NCBI GenBank assembly: GCA_034509495.1 | Contig: CM067503.1 | Span: 8,603,371 to 8,667,370, forward strand | Length of the DNA: 64,000 nucleotides | From: Acestrorhynchus altus | Lineage: Eukaryota; Chordata; Actinopteri; Characiformes; Acestrorhynchidae | Direction: 5' to 3' | Shown here: positions 59,444 through 64,000 of the stretch, in pieces | Layout of the letters: each line of letters starts with the position of its first letter | Position numbering within the stretch: position 1 is the stretch's first letter | The notes under the pieces: model-generated | Told to the model about the DNA's origin: nothing | The model's database searches: none | Seen by the model: the letters and a program-made list of their open reading frames with translations, nothing else | Translations under genes and position numbers: made by a program

Positions 59444-60339
59444 ACATCCCACAACATTAGCCTAGATTTCTAAAGGTTAATGGGTTCTCTTTTTGCCATT
59501 TGTAGCTTTTAAATGCTGAATGACACTTTGTACATGAACAGTTAATCTACACATGGAGAAAGGAAATGCTTTCATTTTGACATTCAATTTAAATATATGA
59601 ATATATGAACAAATATATTCAGATTGTTCCTTTGAACTTGAAAAAAAAAAAAACAGAAAGCCAACTGTTATAAAACGTATGGATACCAGAGAAATGGATG
59701 CCATTTGTTGTCATATGTTAGCATCATAGCTCTCATCTAATAGATCAAAAACTGTGGAGTAAAGGAAGGTTTGTTTTTCACCAACTCTTCCTTTAGGCTC
59801 CAAATCATCCAGAAGAATGAAGAGATTGTGGCCTAATAACTGGTTGACAGTACACTTGTAACAATATGATTGTGTCCTCTGATCCAGTTTGTCTGACTGT
59901 TCATCAATAGCAGTCAGATTCAGCGATATGGCTCTTACACACATGGCACAGACACACGCACACACCATAGAGAAGTCCCTTCCAGTTGGTTGCATATACT
60001 TCATGGTCAGTCGAACATATGGGTGACGCTACAGTCTCTTAAAGAAGGAAGGATCATTTTCTCCTTCCCATCTCTTCCTCACTCTCTCTCTCCCTCTCTT
60101 TGCATGTCACTCTCTCTCTCTATCAAACACATCCATTGTCTGCCAATACCAGGACAGTGTGGAAAACAAGGTGATGGGCAGAGAGAGAAAGCGAGGGAGA
60201 GAGAGGGAACTGTGGGCATATTTGTGCTTTCCAACTTGGGTACAAAGCAGGAGGCCAAAAAAATCAATACAAATACAGAGAGCAAGCCAGAATGACCCAC
60301 ATACAAAGAGAGAGGCCTGGCTTTGCACCCATACCCCAG

Positions 60340-60640
60340 TGTGTATGTGTGTGTGAACGGCGAGCGAGCGAGAGGGAGTTCACACACGCCCTGCCCTGCC
60401 CTCCTCTTGCCGCCCGATTTCACAGTGACTGATTCTAAGTGACGCAGAGAGCATAAAAGAGCAAAGCTGGCTGTCAGCCTCGATTAGAGCGGCCACCCAG
60501 ACGAGACGAGGCGGATCAACCCCCCAACATTAGTCCCGCTGCTCACACAGGCCCGGGCCAGGCCAGCAGAGACACAGCCCTACTTCTGCACCCATCACCG
60601 CAATGCAACACACACTCCAACTCTTCTCTAAGAAGAAGAA
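60340..60640. promoter_or_regulatory. GC/CpG-rich island, promoter or conserved element (candidate)
   Basis: CpG words cluster (GCGAGCGAGCGAGAGG, CCGCCCGATTTC, GACGAGACGAGGCGG) in a region that is otherwise AT-rich. The plus strand has a TATA-like CATAAAAGAG near 60451; no matching TATA is seen on the gene strand. It lies just downstream, in gene orientation, of the candidate exon at 60798-60889. Confidence 0.3.
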
Positions 60641-60797
60641 ATCCTGACAAGTTTAGTCCTGTTTAAGAAAGGTGGAGAAAAAAGCCACACTCACCACTGT
60701 TAAATGTCTTGGGAGTACTAAACGTAGCAGCATGTTCAGTGATTATGGCGCTGGAAGAACATCAGCAGACCTCTAGCACAGCTGGCCAAGTTCTCAC

Positions 60798-60889
60798 GTG
60801 AAGGTCCCAGCACTGAGGGCTTTGTGGGGTCAGGGTGCGACGCCCAGGCCCTGGGCTTGGGGCTTTGCTGGGGCTACGAGGGGCTTCAC
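60798..60889 (-). CDS. Candidate ofcc1 N-terminal exon, Pro/Ser-rich
   Basis: This 92 nt stretch, open on the gene strand, has two bases and 30 codons: EAPRSPSKAPSPGPGRRT then LTPQSPQCWDLH. It is bounded by AACTTGCAG|GTGAAG and CTTCAC|GTGAGA. Its phase-0 end fits exon 40453-40526. GC content is about 64%, a sharp local peak. Against it: the pyrimidine tract before the acceptor is poor, I cannot match the peptide to a known OFCC1 isoform, and the implied intron is 20 kb. SP and TP pairs (RSPSK, LTPQSPQ) would suit proline-directed kinases. Confidence 0.35.
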
Positions 60890-62737
60890 CTGCAAGTTTT
60901 TCTGGTGCCCATAAAAATGCTCTCTTAATAAAACTCATATGAGTGATTGCCTGCAGTCTCACACCCTTCCAAGATTTCTCATCATGATACGGTTCAGACA
61001 TGACACAACTGTAATGGAAAATATTTAGAAAGTGTAAAAGAGCCACTGGCTTTACCAAATGATATACAATGAAGGGTCACTGTCACACTGTGTCTACAAA
61101 AAGGCAACGAAGAAAACCTTCAATAGAAGTCAGTGTCAATTCATCATCATGACATCATTGTGACAAGTTGACACAATGTAAAGAACTGCCAGATTCACAG
61201 TATGTCAAAAATTGTTTTCCTCTTAAAAGTGGAAAAAAAAGACAAAATAGAATGTTTTATGTTTCACTTTTAGATGGAACATATTGTTATATTTTGTTTT
61301 CACTAGAAGCCAAACATGCAAAATATCCTGTGATGTAACCGTCATGTACAGTAAATATACAATCAGATTTTGAACATAAATAAATCCCTATGAAGCACAG
61401 ATACAAGGTTTTATACACGACAGCAACTATATACAAAAATGTGATTATTTGGCCTCTTACATTATTTTGGCCTCTTCTCCCTCAGGGCCAAATGGTTACC
61501 AAAGCCGTGTTGTACCGTTCCACTCAGTACAAACCCATTAAACTAGTTACTCTTGCACTACAACTACTAGACTAATGTAGCTAAGACTACATTTGTTAGC
61601 GTCATATAATCTGCCTTCATAAAATACATTCATCTGAAACCATATCAGGGAGGCTAATTTAAAAATGCAATGGCAAATAATGGTGGAATCCACTTAAACA
61701 AACCTGCTTGAAACGAATTCAATGGCAATGGCATGAGTAACAACTTCAGCATGCAGTTCGTTCTACATTAATGGAGAGCTATATCTGTGTTAGTTACATT
61801 AGAATCAAAATCCTCCACAGACCAAGATACAGTCTGCTCCATTTTCTGTACTGTAAATATAAAGCCCCCAGATCTGGCGGCACAGAGGTGAAGCAAATGT
61901 GGAGCCAATCAGTGGATCCCTACGCCATTAAGCCTTCCCACTGAACTGCTCTGTGGCCCCAAGTACAGTTAGCTGACCATGCTGAGAAAACCAGGCTCAG
62001 CCGAGTGTGTAAACGTTCTGTGCCAAACCATGTCTGTGTGGAAAAGCCATCAGAATGGATTTTCTACGTGCTCAGAACCATTTGGACCTGCTGTGGAAAA
62101 GAGGCTCATGATTAATGTCAAATCAAGCTGTTCAGCTTTATACAATGAAGTCACTAATATGGTAGAACTTCTATACCCACACTTAGCCGTTGGTCGCTTT
62201 CACATATGCACATATTAGTCGATTTCAATCAGACTTTTCGTTCACCCTTGATGTGGTTCACATGGGCAGCTGTGAATACGGTAATTGCAGTATAACTTTG
62301 CAAACCAAAACAGACACACAAGACCCTTGTGATGAGGTGGTCTCAGCCTGGTCACAAATTAACTCTGGAAAGATTTGCATCTATTGAGAACTTGGACTGA
62401 CCTTACAAGTTTGAGCTAAACAGCTCTGCAGGTGTACTTTAAGCTGGTATATTGGCCAGATCATTTCTACAACTCTGAGAAAAAACCTTCCTGTATTTAT
62501 TTTCTTGCTCCCACCCCAGACAGGTCTGGCAGTTAGCAGAGAGAATGTCCTCGCCTGCTGTGATGCATTTTGATCTACTTTTGGTGTACTAGACCAGAGC
62601 AAATCAACAATAGGTGTGCAGGTGTCCTCAATCTTATTGACCTTTTGGGTTTTTTCTTCGGCTCATACAGTCAATTTATGAAAACTGCTGAACAGTTTGC
62701 TGTGAATCAGTGCTCATGTGCACCAGTACATTTACAT

Positions 62738-62886
62738 CAGAGGTCACCAACCCAGGTTTCAGCTCTAATCCAAATCAAACACCCCATTTAGCCAATCAAG
62801 AACCTCTGAAGGCATTAGTTGGGGTGGATTAGTTCTAAAGTCTGCAGGAGGGTAACTCTACAGGAACAGGGTTGGTGTCCCCTGAT
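62738..62886. mobile_element. Foldback MITE relic
   Basis: GAGGTCACCAACCCAGGTTT at the left and ACAGGGTTGGTGTCCCCTGA at the right are inverted relatives (ACCAACCC/GGGTTGGT). The centre has CCAATCAAGAACCTCTGAAG and GGTGGATTAG. It resembles, at low identity, the foldback family at 9692 and 48140. Confidence 0.5.
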
Positions 62887-63490
62887 TTCCAATCTGCATA
62901 TCCACTCATTCAGCAGGACCCTTTCAAATTCGTTTTTTGTTTTCACAAATTCTATTTTCTTTGTCTATTCTTTTTTTCCTCAATCAGAGTTTCTTTTCTT
63001 TCCTTTTTATGGTTTTCCCTAAAAAGGACATATATGAGTTGCTCCACCTCCCTCTCTCATACACGATGTCCTAACACCAGCGTATCACCTTGGTAATGAA
63101 AGACTGTGCGCTTGTGCTGTTCAGTCAATACCGTAGTCTGTCACTACAAACACATTCATAACTGTGTTACAGATGAGAGCAAACACAAGCATTCAGATCA
63201 ATACATCCTGTCTGCATCCACAACCTGACTGCTCTGTCCTGCTCTGGCCAGATCTCTGTTATGGAGTGGAGTTTTAGTTACAACCCAAACATACACAGTA
63301 TTTATCTGAACACAAAATCAGTCTGGTCAGTCTGTTGTTTCTTTACCTACAAGGCAATATGATTAATAATGCAGCAGCAGCCTTATTTTGGAGATTCTTA
63401 TTAACATCATATCATGATCATATCAATGATGTAGCAGCAGTGAAGCATCTGAACGCAGCTCAACATCCTCAACATGCTGTTGACACCAGT

Positions 63491-63760
63491 CAGGCCAGGA
63501 TGGAGGTTAGAATTAAGTTTTGGATTGAGATTAATGTTAGGGTTTTGGCCATGATGAGGGCTAATATTAGGATTAGGTTTCGAGTTGAGGTTAAGTTTAG
63601 GATTAGGGTCATGGCTAGGATGAGGGTTAGGATTAGATTTTGAGTTGAGGTTAAGTTTGGGATTAAGACCAGCATGATTCATATGAGGTTAAGGTTAGGA
63701 TTAGGACAATGGTTAGGACGAGGGTTAGGATTAGGTTTTGGGTTAAGGGTTAAGGTTATT
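63491..63760. repeat. 60-bp minisatellite with TTAGG-like words
   Basis: AATTAAGTTTTGGATTGAGA at 63511, GATTAGGTTTCGAGTTGAGG at 63571 and GATTAGATTTTGAGTTGAGG at 63631 are exactly 60 bp apart, each followed by TTAATGTTAG or TTAAGTTTRG. A less regular tail to about 63760 has GGTTAGGATTAGG words. Many internal words are one step from TTAGGG. Confidence 0.8.
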
Positions 63761-63929
63761 GTGCTAGTTATTACAGAATACTTTGTGTCAAAGTTTTTAA
63801 TTAAAATGGTTTTAATAGTGGCAAAAATAAACATCTTTTGTGCTCCTCGTGAAGTTTAACATTTTACAAAATTAATGTCAAAACACATTAAAGAGCTACT
63901 AGAAAAGTGCATTCTCTGAAGTAAATGAA

Positions 63930-64000
63930 GGATCATTACACAGAGGTTACTATAGAGTTACTTAGTGGTTGCTAGGGTCTTGCTATGTGGATGTTAGGCT
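63930..64000. repeat. GGTTGCTAGGGTCTTGCTA minisatellite, cut by the window edge
   Basis: AGAGGTTACTATAGAGTTAC then TTAGTGGTTGCTAGGGTCTT and GCTATGTGGATGTTAGG. Same word family as at 39760-40130. It continues beyond the window. Confidence 0.55.

Larger units (their letters stand above)
40527..60797 (-). other. Large intron or upstream region, 20 kb
   Basis: No convincing exon is seen on either strand. The stretch holds enhancer-like islands (44490-44800, 45850-46035, 46190-46440, 50080-50280, 58140-58420), MITEs, a LINE end, a SINE, a Tc1 relic and microsatellites, listed separately. 41560-44480 has no identified repeat apart from CA units at 42948-42986 and a 20-bp duplication near 43475-43515. 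55000-56800 is AT-rich unique sequence. Confidence 0.5.
60890..64000. other. Upstream flank or intron, no gene seen
   Basis: AT-rich DNA with a foldback repeat at 62738-62886, a 60-bp minisatellite at 63491-63760 and the start of another minisatellite at the right edge. 61850-62000 is somewhat GC-richer, without splice signals that fit. T runs lie at 62935-63020. Confidence 0.5.

Noticed and set aside
60079..60423. 114-codon minus-strand frame
   Set aside because: It is dominated by translated GA/CT-rich sequence (SLSLAFSLC, REREREG) and has no splice context.
63491..63760. True telomere
   Set aside because: Repeats are a 60-bp higher-order unit with only TTAGGG-like words, and normal sequence continues to the end of the window.

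Overview
This window reads as nuclear DNA from a ray-finned fish. The signs are an AT-rich background full of long (GT)n, (GA)n, (TA)n, (GATA)n and (GAA)n microsatellites, worn-down Tc1/mariner-type elements, a tRNA-derived SINE, the 3' end of an L2/Rex-like LINE, and short GC-richer coding exons with GT-AG splice sites. There is no operon structure and there are no prokaryotic genes. The exact species cannot be told; an otophysan (characin or catfish relative) is only a guess from the repeat families.

One gene explains all the protein-coding signal that I trust: the orthologue of OFCC1 (orofacial cleft 1 candidate 1), known in medaka as ojoplano (opo). It lies on the minus strand, so transcription runs from high to low coordinates. 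Ten exons chain with matching splice phases: 40453-40526, 34894-34945, 27452-27518, 26731-26946, 22726-22830, 21890-21979, 17596-17777, 15242-15315, 13938-14064 and 7012-7251. They total 1227 nt, or 409 codons. Identity rests on stretches that I recall from mammalian OFCC1 (KSKSAEFLM, an NPxF motif, DSTLAAHQQ, GNE..RNYFDP), spread over three exons in the expected order. A further GC-rich, proline/serine-rich candidate exon at 60798-60889 fits the phase of 40453-40526 and may belong to a longer N-terminal isoform. The gene is incomplete: the last exon here ends in a good splice donor, so more exons lie left of position 1, and the true 5' end may lie right of 64000.

Layout: 1-7011 is intron (3' side) with DNA-transposon relics. 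7012-27518 is the exon-dense part, with microsatellites pressed against several exons. 27519-34893 is a 7.4 kb intron with a diverged ~120 bp tandem array. 34946-40452 is an intron with a minisatellite. 40527-60797 is a 20 kb stretch with no convincing exon; it holds clusters of homeodomain-site-rich sequence that look like developmental enhancers, several MITEs, a 21-bp degenerate minisatellite, a SINE, a Tc1 transposase relic and a LINE 3' end. 60890-64000 ends in a 60-bp minisatellite made of TTAGG-like words.

I found no clearly new biological system. The points most worth checking are the in-frame skippable block of three exons that carries the NPxF endocytic motif, the microsatellites that form or abut splice signals, the possible upstream coding exons, and the enhancer-like islands in the largest intron.
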